45,778 nucleotides of DNA from Schoenoplectus triqueter. Lineage: Eukaryota; Streptophyta; Magnoliopsida; Poales; Cyperaceae. Position numbers and translations under genes: made by a program. Position 1 is the first letter of the stretch. Each line of letters starts with the position of its first letter. Below the pieces are notes generated by a model, which was not told where the DNA came from, did no database searches, and saw nothing but the letters and a program-made list of their open reading frames with translations. The stretch lies in NCBI GenBank assembly GCA_964058805.1, contig CAXKVV010000572.1:1-45778 (forward strand). The letters are read 5' to 3'. Of the stretch, positions 1 through 12,800 are shown piece by piece.

Positions 1-130
1 GGATATCAAAATCACTTTTTTGGAGGAAGTTGAAAAGTGTTGAGAGGGCATTTAAATGTGACTTAAGTCAAGGTGTGTGGTGAGGTGAAATATCTCGGAA
101 TGTAACTCAACCGATTTGTGATATTTACGG

Positions 131-2779
131 TTGGATCACATGAGTGAGAAGGATATTGAGATTCTTTCTAAGAGAAAGTATGTGCCTAGTGATGATACTT
201 CTCTCACCTCTTGTACACATTGTTTGGCGGACAGACAACATCGTGTAGCCTTCAAAAGAAATCTGACAAGTAAGAAACTGAGGTTGTTAGATTTGAATTT
301 GATGCATATCGATCTTTGTTCAATGAGAGATATAATCATTAGTGGTGCTCTTTATTTTGTGACATTTATGGATAATAATTCTAGAAAATTATGGGCATAT
401 TCCCTTAAGTCGAAAGATCAAGTGTTGGATGTGTTCAAACAATGAGTTTTGAAGGTTGAAAGAGAAATCAGAAAGAAAGTGAAGTGTATCTGGTCAGATA
501 ATGAAGGAGAATACTGTGATCCTTTTGAGACATTTTATAAGACCAATGATATTAAACTTGAAAAAATCGTTCCTAAAACTCTACAGCAAAATGATGTAAC
601 TGAACGAATGAAGCACATAATTTGTGAGAGAATTTGATGCATGATTTCTCATTCTAAGCTTTCAAAAGGCTTTTGGGGTGAAACTTTAAACACGACGGTT
701 CACTTGATCAACCGTTCTCATTCACATGCGTTAGACGGTGATATACCGAAAATGATTTAGAAAGATAAAGATGTGTCTTATGATTACCTTAGAGTGTTTG
801 GTTGTAGGGTTTTTGTGCATATGAAAGGTCAAATCTTGATAGCAAGACTAATGAGTATATTTTCTTAGAGAATGAAAATAGTGAATTCGGATATAGGTTG
901 TGAGATCCTATTGAGAAGAAATTAGTAAGGAGTCAAAATATGGTGTTCTTTGAGTAACAAACCATTGAGAATGTGCAAAGTCTCGACAAGACTAAAACTT
1001 CTTCAAGAAACTTTATTAATCTAACTCTTATCTCAACTAACAACCTAAATGCTAAAATAAATCAGTCAAAGTCAAGCCATTTAACTGAACCAAATAACCT
1101 ACAAGAGGAGAAGAATGAACCCAAAATCGAAATCTTTTCAAATGAGGCTTCTTGAGTGCAAGAATTGAGGAGGTCAACCCGAGATAGGCGAGCCAACACA
1201 AAATATTTCACTAATGAATTTATTTTGCTTGTAGATAATAGTGAACCCGAATGTTTTGAAGAAGCTTTGGAGTTTGAGCACAAGAACGAGTGGTTGGAAG
1301 CTATGCAAGATGAGATGAAATTCTTACATGAGAATAATACTTTTGAATTGGTGGAATTATCGAGAGGCAAGAAGGTGCTCAAGAATAAGTGGGTGTACCG
1401 GGTGAAATTCGAAGGTCAAGAGACAAAATTGAGGTACAAAACTCGGTTAGTTGTGAAGGGATTTGATCAAAAGAAGGGAGTTAATTTTGAAGAAATTTTC
1501 TCGTCCGTTGTTAAGATGTCATCCATTCAGGTTGTGCTCAGTTTGGCAGCTAGTTTGGATTTAAAGATTGAACAACTATATATCAAGATCGCATTTCTCC
1601 ATGGTGATTTAAAGGAGGAGTTTTACATAGAGCAGCCTGAGGGTTTTGTGATGAAATGGCAAGAGCACTTGGTTTGTAAGTTGAGGAGAAACATTTATGA
1701 CTTGAAGCAAGTACTCTGAAATTGGTACAAAAGATTTGAATTATTTATGTGTGATAATAAGTTTGAGAAAACTAATTTTAATAATTATATTTTTGTGAAA
1801 AAATACTCTAGTGGTGATTTTATATCCTTTTATTTTATGTTGACGACATATTGGTCATTGGAAGTGATTTGAAGAAAATTAAAGCATTAAAAATGAGGCT
1901 TGAAAGTAAATTTGCCATGAAAAATTTGAGTGCGGCAAGACAAATTCTTAGAATGAGAACCAGTAGAGATCGTAAGGATCAGAATGTACTTCAAAGATTC
2001 AATATGGACAAATGCAAATTGATAATTTCTCCTCTTGCTAGTCATTTTAAGTTATCACATGAGGGTTACTCTAAAGATGACAAGGAGAAGGAGGAGATGA
2101 GAAATATGACATATGCCTCGGTTGTAGGCTCTTTGATGTATGCAATGGTGTGCATGAGACCGGTTATTGCTCATGCGATTGGTGTTGTTAGTCGTTTTCT
2201 TTCTAATCCGTATAAGGTGCATTAGAATGCTGCTAAGTGGATACTTAAGTATTTAAAGGGGATAATTACCCATTCTATCTGTTTCGGTGGCACAATCAAT
2301 CCGATATTGGAGGCATATACAGATGCCGATTGGGTCGATGACATAGACTCGAGGAAGTCTACATCCGATTATTTGATTTATTTTGGAAACATAGTCGTAT
2401 CATGGCAATCTAAGTTATAAAATGTATTGCACTATCTACTACTGAAGTCGAGTACATAACCATCACGGAAGCATGTAAGGAGCTAATTTGGATGAAAAAG
2501 TTCTAGCATGAGTTGGGTGTTCGGCAAGAGAGGTATGTATTATTTTGTGATAGTTAAAATGCAATTCATTTGAGCAAGAATCCGATATTTCACTCTCGAT
2601 CCAAGCACATTGAGTTACGGTATCATTGGATACGTGATGTGCTTGAGAGCAAGGAATTGGTGTTGAAAAAGATCTACACGAGTGAGAATGGTTCGGATAT
2701 GTTGACAAAATCGATATCGCCATTGAAGCTTGAAGTTTGTTGTGAGAAGACGGGTTTGATTAGAAGATACGCTCTATGA
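131..2779 (+). pseudogene. Copia pol polyprotein remnant
   Basis: Fragments in changing frames cover the pol domains. 131-445 holds the GAG-pre-integrase end (HMSEKDIEIL, then a C-x2-C zinc pair) and the first part of the integrase core. 449-637 continues the integrase with SDNEGEY, then runs into a stop. 1156-1719 is the N-terminal half of the reverse transcriptase (NKWVYRVKFEG, RLVVKGFDQKKGVNFEEIFS). 1851-2225 is the later RT part, with a degraded catalytic DDI region just before it near 1840. About 2230-2779 is RNase H ending in a typical copia tail (SRSKHIELRYHWIRD). Stops near 443, 635, 1153, 1717 and 2223 break the frame. No protein can be made from this copy. Confidence 0.85.
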
Positions 2780-2796
2780 GTCGGGAGGGAGAAGTT

Positions 2797-2988
2797 TGTT
2801 AGTCCCTTACTCATTCCTCTTAATTTTCTATTTATTTTTTATTATTTATAATAATTAAAGTTTGTAATATCTTATTTGTAAAATTTATAAAGACTCTAAT
2901 AAGAAATAAGAAATTAAAAAATGGGATAAGTCATTCCCGACAAAAATACTTTCTTCTATTTTGTTCTCTGATTTTCGACTACTGTAGT
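2797..2988 (+). repeat. Probable 3' LTR of the copia element
   Basis: It begins TGTTAGTCCC directly after a polypurine-like tract and runs AT-rich to about ctactgta. The right end is uncertain because no second LTR is available for comparison. The sequence just after it (tagtatcagaaccc) resembles a copia primer-binding site, so this could instead be the 5' LTR of a second, mostly lost copy. Confidence 0.4.
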
Positions 2989-2993
2989 ATCAG

Positions 2994-3894
2994 AACCCTA
3001 GCTGGCATCATCAGTTTCCCAATCCAACTTAAACTCGTAATTGTCCTCTTTGTGACGATTATTGTTCTGTTTAGGATTGCTTCTGCATCAACAAGTACAT
3101 ACGATTCATGGAATGCACTAAGGCAACATTTTAATTGGTGAGAGATTTCAGAACGAGTATGCCTCGTGTGAGAGAAAAAAATATTATTCATCTGTCTAGG
3201 TCCATTTATATTACAAATTTAGAAAAATATAAAATGTCCTCAATTACTTCCCACCAGCTCCCTCATCATAACTGAAAAATGGGCCCGCTAAAAAACTACA
3301 ACGCGTGAGAACCATTTGTCAATTTTATTTTAATGTGATAAAATGAGGGACAGTGTTGAGAGCACTATATCTGATATATATGCAAATTGGAAAAATTCTA
3401 TGGTTCACAGTTATTTTGTAGCGACAATCTTCACTCTTCAGTGAAGTAGCGGAACGCCACATAAGATCTATGTAGCTGACACCCAAGCTTGGAGCAGAAT
3501 ATGTCTCATAAGTCATAAGTAACTCATTAACATATTTCGCATTTTGTTGTTTCATAAATAATAAATAAATAATGAAATCAACACAGCTTTTGGCGAAAAA
3601 TATATTATAATTTTTAACGGGGCAACTGTAATATTTTCATAATTAATAAATTTTGACCAAACAAAGCGAAAAACTTGTTCGAGAAAAGAGGGGGAAATTC
3701 GTCAAAATTAAACTGGAGCTGCGATCAGCCACCATTTTCGTTCAGGGATCCTCCATTTCCATCTCACCTACATCAAAACTCCGATTCGTGGAGGTTGCAT
3801 ATTTCCAGCTGTATCGGAAGGGGAGTTGCTCGGCTCTAGATCTATAGTGGCAGGACGCGGATCTGACCAGCTGGATCGAATCCGACAGTGAAAA
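2994..3894 (+). promoter_or_regulatory. AP-2 alpha upstream region and 5' UTR
   Basis: There is no convincing coding sequence here. The segment between about 3640 and 3894 is less AT-rich and probably holds the 5' untranslated region. I could not place a TATA box with confidence. A short gag-like peptide near 3075-3140 is treated under findings. Confidence 0.4.
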
Positions 3895-6800
3895 ATGGCT
3901 CTCTCAGGGATGCGAGGGCTGTCAGTGTTCATCAGTGATGTAAGGAATTGCCAGAACAAAGAACAGGAGAGGCTTCGTGTTGATAAGGAGCTTGGTAATA
4001 TCAGAACTCGGTTCAAAAATGAAAAGGTTTGTTTTCTTATCTCTCTTTATTGTTGTTGTACTGTTTTTAATTGCCCTTTTAAGGCTTTCCAGGTCAATTA
4101 GCTGAATTTTGTGTCAGCGACTATACGGTGTCAAATCCTAAACACATGTAAGCTGCTGCAGCTGTTGATTAAATTCAGTGATATCAGTGTATGAAGCTGC
4201 TGCAACTCTTGATTGAATATGAATTTGGTTTTACGTGTTCAATCTGCTACCAGGATAACCTATTGCAATGCAAAGCAATACATTCAATAGTATTTGGTCA
4301 ATGGTTGTAATTTCAAGGATAATTGTGTTCCAATCTCTTATTCTCTTTATTCGGTACGTTGAGGGATTAATTTCCTAAGATAGGTTTCAGTGTTTGATAA
4401 TGTTCAAAGACATAGTTTGCTAAAGATTAGGGCAAAGAAGTTAAGGTCATTATGTTTTTCAGGTGAAGTCACTACCTTAGGTTAACTGGCAGATACGAAT
4501 CAAACAGTCGGAACATACTATATTCTTTTAATCATAAGTGTTGGAATTTTGGATAATAGACACCTTTACAGATATATAAAAAGACAGTGATGTTAATTGC
4601 ACAAGTAAAAAAAAAATGAAATTTGGGAACTTTACTAGTTTCTTAGCTTAAGAAAACATGTATTATTTTGTTTACTTCTTTACTATTTTCCTCTTAATTT
4701 AATGATGTATCTTGCTTATTTTATCTCTAAACTTTTGGTGTAATCTAAGTGGAAAAGCAGTTCTGAAATGTGAAAGAAAGACGCAAAGTGTCTGTCAAGA
4801 GTAATGATGAAACATTGTAGTCATTTAAAAAGATAATCTGACAATGTATTGTATGAACTTTGAAATTTTAATTTTTATTATTGATGGAGCATTTGGAAAT
4901 TAGAGGGCTAGGTACATTCTAGACCAACAGAAGTAATTAAGGCCATTAACTTTACAGTGAAATATTTTGAATACAACACATTCGGTTCAAGTGCGTAAGT
5001 TGGTAACCGGCTTAGTATTCTCAAGTCACAATGTTGTCGACCTTCTATATTTATCTTCATCGCCTCTGACTTTCTTGTTTGTTTCTTATAAAATATACTG
5101 ACACAAGTTGACTCATTTTGACAGGGCTTGTCACCTTATGAGAAGAAAAAGTATGTTTGGAAAATGCTTTATATATATATGCTTGGTTATGATGTTGATT
5201 TTGGTCATGCCGAGGCTGTTTCCTTAATTTCTGCACCAAAATATCCAGAGAAGCAGGTACATATATTTGACACCTGCTATAGATGCTTTGGTTCTAAAGT
5301 TTTTTTCTTTGTTAGCACATAATGCAATTTTCTGCTAGTGATACTATGGTACTATGCATAGTAAAGATTGGTTGGTGCTACGGATTCATATCTCCGTTTT
5401 GAAGTCTAAATAGTCGAGCTGAACCACTTAATGTGATTTCCGTACGCAAATTTTGCTTATGGGCCAAAGTTTATATTTTTTTAGATAATTATAAATCATT
5501 TGATTTAAACATCATGAACCATCCAAAGAAGTGTTTTTCCAATTATCTAAAAAAATAGTAATCAGATTTTAAAAGTATAAAATTTGGTCTAGAAGTAAAT
5601 TTGCATATGGAGGCCATATTGAGCCATTAAGCTTGACTAGTTTAGACATTGAAAATGAAGACACGAATCCATAGCATCGACCCAGATCCATGCTATGCAT
5701 AGTACCATAGGCTTACTCATTTTGTACAATAAATAACAGTTGCTTCACATTTGTTTCATAGGTTGGATGTATAGTAACTTCATGCCTTTTAAATGAGAAC
5801 CATGACTTCCTGAGGATGGTAATAAATACCGTCAGGAACGACATAATTGGGCGCAATGAGACATTCCAGTGCTTGGCTCTGACAATGGTTAGTCCCTGTT
5901 CCATTTAATAATCTTAGAATACTAAATGAAGAGAACATGCAGTAGTAATTCTTCAGGGGAATTTGATGTTTCCGCTATTTGGTAGCCATATTAGAAAATT
6001 GAAATTGATTCCTGACCTTAAGTCCTTAACATTTTGACCTTCTAAATTTGTTTATTGCCTTAATTGTCAAAGATTCCAATTTCCCCTTAATTATTTAGGG
6101 AATCTAATATTAGTTATTGCAGGTCACTGATTCTGATATAAAGAAAGAACAAAGCAAGTGTCCACTTCCGTTGTAAACAAGTAATTAGCATTTGTGGGTT
6201 GAAGTTTCAATGAAAAATGTAATTACTACATATCTGAATCTAACATTAGTTATGCAAGTGACTACTTCGGTTGTTAAAAGTACATTAGTCTACACGGGCT
6301 TGAAGTTACAAACAAGTATTATTATTTTTTATCCCAATAACAGATTTTTTTTCTTCTTATAATTTATTTTCTGTAGGTAGGCAATATTGGTGGGAAAGAG
6401 TTCTCTGAATCACTAGCTCCTGATGTTCAAAGACTTCTTGTAAGAAAAAGAGTCCCTAGAGACTAATTTTCATTATCTTATTTTTTCTTTTGCTGAAGAT
6501 TATCAACTTCTTATTTTTTATGACAGATCTCTGGTAGCTGTAGACCAGTTGTCAGAAAGAAAGCTGCTCTGTGTCTTCTTCGACTTTACAGAAAGAACCC
6601 AGATGTTGTGAATGTCGATGGATGGTATGTGTAACATTATTATTCTTTTTTAGGTGGCTAATATTAGCTTCAATCACTATTTGATCCTCCTCTGTCCTTT
6701 CAAATGAAATAACTTTGCCCTCTCCAAATTGGGGTGTAAAGAGGTGAACTATTTTTTCCTTCCCTTTCTTTACCATTCCATCTCCTCCCCTCCCTCTCTT

Positions 6801-9800
6801 CTGATTTTGTGGAAACACCATAAATAGCATATGGAATCAATTTGTACTTTTATCCCAGTTTTCATAGTTCTGAAAATCTCTTAGAGTTCTGAAAAACTGA
6901 AAAAAAAAGACTCTTAAGCTTTGAAGCTACCTCATTTATCAAAGATCCTGGTTACTATATTATAGTAGTTCAAAGTGAAGTGCTGGTTTCTGGTGACTGG
7001 TTGTGTTTGTATGTGTGTGTGTCAGAGAGAGAGGGAGAGAGAGAGCCTGGATCAAGAACAATTTACTTTTTTGTTACCAGATGTTGTGCTCTTTTCCTAA
7101 ATCAAAGAAAAATTTGAAACTTATCTGCTCTTATGTTTTATCAGGGCTGACAGGATGGCTCAGCTTCTTGATGAGCGTGACCTTGGGGTGTTGACATCTG
7201 TGATGAGCCTATTTGTCTCCTTGGTTTCGAATAATGCAGAGGTGTACTGGAATTGCTTGCCAAAATGTGTAAGAATACTAGAGAGGCTTGCGAGAAATCA
7301 AGATGTCCCACCTGAGTACACTTACTATGGAATCCCATCTCCTTGGCTTCAGGTTATCATCTTCTGAGTTTTTCCCCATGTAAATTCAGAAATAATTAGG
7401 TAAACAGTAACCAGGTTAACCGCCAGTATATGTTCATCCTAGTTCTTGCTCACTTCCATAGGCCTTTATTTGTTTAAAAGAATCAGAAGAAAAGAAAACA
7501 CAAACACACACACACACACACACACATATAGGTGGTGCTGCATAATCCTAAATTTCTAAAGAAATACCAAAATAACTAAAATTGAAACAGAGAAATTGCG
7601 AAAAAGTTTTGATTGCTTTTAACAGTCGATTATTGATTTATTATGGTCTCATGGCAGATAAATACTTGACGAATAACTATTACATAAGGTTGGAAGTTTC
7701 TACATTATTTTTACTGTTTAAGTATGTAATACAGGTTAAGACAATGAGGGCTCTTCAGTATTTTCCAACAATTGAGGATCCTAGTGCAAGGAGGGCTTTG
7801 TTTGAGGTACTATTTTTACTTGAAATAAATTACAGAATTTAACCTTTATTTGATATTTTTTTTTTATAATTTTATATTACAGGTTTTGCAACGCATATTG
7901 ATGGGCACTGATGTTGTCAAGAATGTTAACAAAAATAATGCCTCGCATGCTGTTCTCTTTGAAGCTCTTGCTTTGGTGAGTGCAAAATGCTCATCAAGTT
8001 TTACTAACACAATTATTATTGCAGTATTTTGGATTTTTTTTGCACTCATATGAGTTGAACTATTTTTCTGACTTTTAGTTTTGAATATGCATTTTTTGTT
8101 GTTTTCTATGATGGACCCCTGCTAGTTGTTAACTTTGATGCTTATTTATCACAGTTGTAGACTAACATACCTATATAATTACGACCTTGCTTTTTTAATT
8201 TTTTTTATCTTCCACTATGTTGAACTCCATAATACACGTCATTTATAAGTGACTATGTGGTTTGTATATCATTGTACCTTGCTTTCCATGTAGGTTATGC
8301 ATCTTGATGCTGAGAAGGAGATGATGTCTCAATGTGTAGCTCTACTTGGGAAGTTTATTGCAGTTCGTGAACCAAATATCCGCTACCTTGGCCTTGTAAG
8401 TCATCTTTTGTGAACATTAAATTTGGAATTTTGTTTGTGCAGTGTTTTCAGTCTAATTTGATGTATGATATGCAGGAAAATATGACAAGGATGCTATTGG
8501 TCACAGATGTGCAAGATATCATTAAAAGGCATCAAGCTCAGATCATCACTTCCTTGAAAGATCCAGATATCAGGTACTTTTTTTAACTTAATTCTTACAA
8601 GGTTAGCATCTTCCAAATTTGTATATGCAAAATTGCAGAACTTTTTATTGCATATACAGATTACCAACACATTTTTATTTGGTAGTCTAACTTGTTCATT
8701 TGCTAGTCTCTATATTAACAATAAATGCAATTACAGCATTAGAAGGCGTGCTCTTGATCTTCTATATGGAATGTGTGATGTCACTAATGCAAAAGATATT
8801 GTTGAGGAGTTGTTGCAGGTAACAAAATGTAACTTTCATTTTTGTCTGAGCTCTGTCTGCAGTAGGAAATGTCATGAATATTAATATTTTTTGTTGTTGT
8901 TTTCTATATATCCTTCCGTCCTTCTCAGTATCTCAACACTGCAGAGTTTGCCATGCGTGAAGAACTGTCACTTAAAGCTGCAATTTTGGCAGAGAAATTT
9001 GCCCCAGATCTTTCTTGGTAGGAAAAAAGTTCCATAAAAACACTATATATAAAATGTAGATCTGCATGTAATAAACCAAATGTTCCCTTTTTTTTTTTTG
9101 CATATGCAGGTATGTTGACGTTATCCTTCAGCTAATAGACAAAGCTGGTGATTTTGTCAGTGATGATATTTGGTACCGTGTAGTCCAGTTTGTTACCAAC
9201 AATGATGATTTGCAGGTGCTCGTCTCAAGTTCAATTTTTTTTTCCTTATTTATGTTATTATTAGCTCTTTTATATTATTGCTAAGTTATATTTTACTGTC
9301 TCCTTAACAGCCATACGCAGCAGAAAAGGCAAGAGAATATCTGGATAAACCTGCCCTTCATGAGACAATGGTTAAGGTACTCAAAATTCTGTCTGTCGAA
9401 CACTTAAATAGTTAAGGTCTAAGACTCTTTAAGGTTTTGTTTATTGTTTTGAGTTTGTGGGTGTTCCCGTATTTTTGGCCGTGTACAATATTTACATATG
9501 AAATCTTTCAGTCATGTCATTTTGTTGGTGTTGACATTTGGCATGCGTCCTGCTACATTGTTATGGTGAGTTGCCCAGTTCTCAGTTAGTTGCTGTACCA
9601 TCCTTGAAGTTTTCATTGTTGTGGAGGGATCAATCTGTTTGATGAAACCGTCCAATAATACATGGATTAGTGCATTTCTATCTTTCACAGTTTCACAGTT
9701 GCACAACAACAACAACAACAACAAAGCCTTTAATGCCAAATAAATTGGAGTATATTAGAAATGAAACTCAATCTGAAAATATAGAGATCATAGATCTCAA

Positions 9801-9813
9801 ATAAAAAAAAGAA

Positions 9814-9846
<33 letters not shown>

Positions 9847-12800
9847 AATAATGATGATGACAATGATAATGATAATAAAAAATAATGATGATGACGATAA
9901 TGAAAATAATAATGATAATGACAGTTTCACTGTTGTAAATGGGCAAATCTGTTTGATGAATTGGTGCAATAATATACAGATTAGTGCATATCTTCTTGGA
10001 GAGTACGGCCATCTCTTGGCTCAAAGACCAGGTTGCAGTCCTAAAGAGTTGTTTCTTCTTCTCAATGAGAAGATCCCTACTATATCGTAAGTTTGTCATC
10101 TCAGTTTTGCATATGATACCACGTGACTAATTAAATTTCTTTTTAATCTGTTAACAACACAAATGGTGCACTATTCGTATTATTATTTTCTTTTCCATTC
10201 AGGACCAATACTATTGCCATTCTACTTTCGAGTTATGCCAAGATACTGATGCATACTCAACCACCAGATCCTGAACTCCAGGAGCAAATCTTGATTATAT
10301 TCAGGAAGTGAGTGGTATATCTCTCAGATATTTGTTTTATTAGAGAGTTTACTCATATACTGAGAGAAGTTTTAAATTTTCTCTTATAGATATGAGAGTT
10401 ATATTGACGTAGAAATTCAGCAAAGAGCTGTGGAATACTTTGAACTCAGCAAGAAAGCCTCCGCTCTAGCAGATGTTTTGGCCGAGATGCCAAAATTCCC
10501 TGAGCGACAGGTATCATGATTCAAATTCAATGGGAAAAGATGAGAGTTAGATTATTTTTAGTTTTCCATTTCTGTAAAAGATTTATACTAAGAGATTCTT
10601 CTATGTTATTTTAATCTTGTGAACTACAGTCAGCATTGCTGAAAAAAGCTGAGGATGCTGAGGTAGATACAGCAGAGCAAAGTGCAATAAAACTCAGGAG
10701 CCAGCAACAAACTTCCAATGCCCTGGTTGTTGTTTCAGACCCACTCCCAGCAAATGGATCTGTACCAGTTACCCCTCAACTCAGCCTTGTCAGAATACCT
10801 AGTCAAACTGTGGTTTGTTCCCACCTCTTCATTAGTAATGAAGAATTATAATCTTAGTTTTTGTTCCTTTCTGTGTTTATTGTGTGCTTTGTTTCATATT
10901 TTGTTATGTAGGAAGAAGTTGACCAGGAAGTTGCAGTGGAGAATGGTTCAGCAGTGATACCAGAGAGCAAAGTTGAACCTGTACCAGTTCAACCTGAACC
11001 AGAACCTGTGCTCACTCAACCCGGACCTGTAGCGGTGCCAGTTAATTCTGAACCAGTGCCTGCAAAGCCTCCTCCCTCTGCTGGAGATCTGCTGGTGGAT
11101 CTCTTGGGCCCTCTTATGATAGAGGGTCCTCCAGGTCCACAAGTTCCTTCTTCAGGTCTGCAAATTCCTCCTTCCGGCCCTGCAGCTCCTGTTCCAGATG
11201 TACCTCAACAAAACCTGAACCAGGGGTTGGATTTGGGACAAGAATTGGCCGGTGCTTTGGCTATCACTACACTGGAGGATCAAACAAACTCAGTTCAGGT
11301 AAGTTTCCAAAGTCAACTAACTCCCTATTGTCTGGTGTGTCATTGGGCACCATAACTTTTTTTTTAGTAGGCAAAAAGCAGCACCATAACTTTTAAAACA
11401 ACACAGTTCTGTGTAGTTATGACTTATAATGGTATTTTGTAACGCCGTAAAATATCTTCTGTCTGTGGCTACTTTTTTCTTCTTTTTTTAGAAAAAGAGG
11501 AATTACTATTCATTTTTGTAGTCAGTGTCAAACTTATAGTCATGTTCAATGCTATCTTTTGTCTAACAAAACACTGACTGAGTGCATTATCATATTTTCG
11601 GTCTTCTGCTTGATAAATATCTATTTACATAATAAAATTTTCTTTCTTCGATTTTTTTAGCCAATTGTCAACATTGCTGAGAAGTTTCATCTGCTGTGCC
11701 TAAAAGAGAGTGGAGTGTTATACGAGGATCCATACATTCAGGTTTTCCCTCTGATAGGTCTCTGTATCATTAAATCTCTGCTTTTTGGTTACTAATATAC
11801 ACTTCCTGCTTTGACAGGTTGGTGTGAAGGCTGAATGGCGGGCCCATCATGGGCGCCTTGTTCTCTTCTTGGGAAACAAAAACACAGCACCTCTTGGGTC
11901 AGTGCATGCCCTCATATTGCCTCCAGCCCATTTAAAGATAGAATTCTCTTCCGTCCCTGATACTATTCCTCCTAGAGCTCAGGTCAGTGATACTATTCCT
12001 CTTTGCTGTTTTTTTTTTCCAATTTGTGAGTTTCTATAGCTGAAGTTGGGAATAAAAACATAAGTGGATGACATTCAATGGATTGGTTTCTATTATTTTG
12101 AGGTTATTTTTTGCATTTATTTCTTAATTCTACCATAAATTTCCATTTTTTATCGATACTGCTCGCAAATACAATATGCATTGTGTCAGGTGCAATGTCC
12201 CCTTGAAGTTATCAACCTTGGAGCAAGCAGAGATGTTGCGGTCCTAGATTTCTCCTATACATTTGGAACTACAGCTGTGTGCATCTTCTCTCTGTTTTTT
12301 ACCCCTAAATAGTCAATTTGGTTGTTGAGTGACAATTAATGTTAAATATTATATGTTTGATATGAAGGTTAATGCAAAGCTTCGCCTGCCAGCAGTGTTG
12401 AACAAGTTCTTACAACCAATTGCCCTCACACCTGAAGAGTTTTTCCCGCAATGGAAAGGTTTAGCCGGGCCCCCTTTGAAGCTTCAAGAAGTGGTTTGTA
12501 ACTTGCAAAGATATGACTGTAGCAATATTCATATACTATAGGACTAACAGCAACAATAATTATAAATAATGTAGTTCTAGCAATATAACTTTTGAAACAT
12601 AAGATCATTTGCTTGGAAAAACCACTGAGAGTAAATACTACCAATTAAATCCTCACTGAGGATTTATTATCCATGTAGCAAAAGTCAACAAAAATTTCAG
12701 AGTTATTAGAAAAATTGGATTACATTTAAATCTTGATTTGTTGTTTTCTCCTTCGCAGGTTAGAGGTGTAAAGCCAATGACCCTTCCTGAGATGGCTAAT

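Larger units (their letters stand above)
1..2993 (+). mobile_element. Decayed Ty1/copia retrotransposon, 3' part
   Basis: The order GAG-pre-integrase, integrase, reverse transcriptase, RNase H is that of Ty1/copia. The left end lies outside the window, so the 5' LTR and gag are not seen. A purine-rich tract (gggagggagaag, about 2783-2794) precedes a TGTTAG start at 2797 that probably begins the 3' LTR. Many stops and frame changes show that it is an old, dead copy. It lies about 0.9 kb upstream of the AP-2 alpha start codon. Confidence 0.85.
9626..9995. repeat. Direct duplication spanning AP-2 alpha intron 14 / exon 15 boundary
   Basis: Two similar segments of about 55 bp, 9626-9683 and 9941-9995, share aatctgtttgatga, a gtgcaataata-like stretch and attagtgcat. 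The second contains the real exon 15 acceptor (atatacag, exon from 9980). The first has atacatgg at the same place, so the AG is lost and it cannot splice. Confidence 0.7.

Noticed and set aside
9730..10099. Open frames on both strands with long Met/Asp or Ile/His runs
   Set aside because: They are translations of the GAT microsatellite. The only real coding part is AP-2 alpha exon 15 at 9980-10086.
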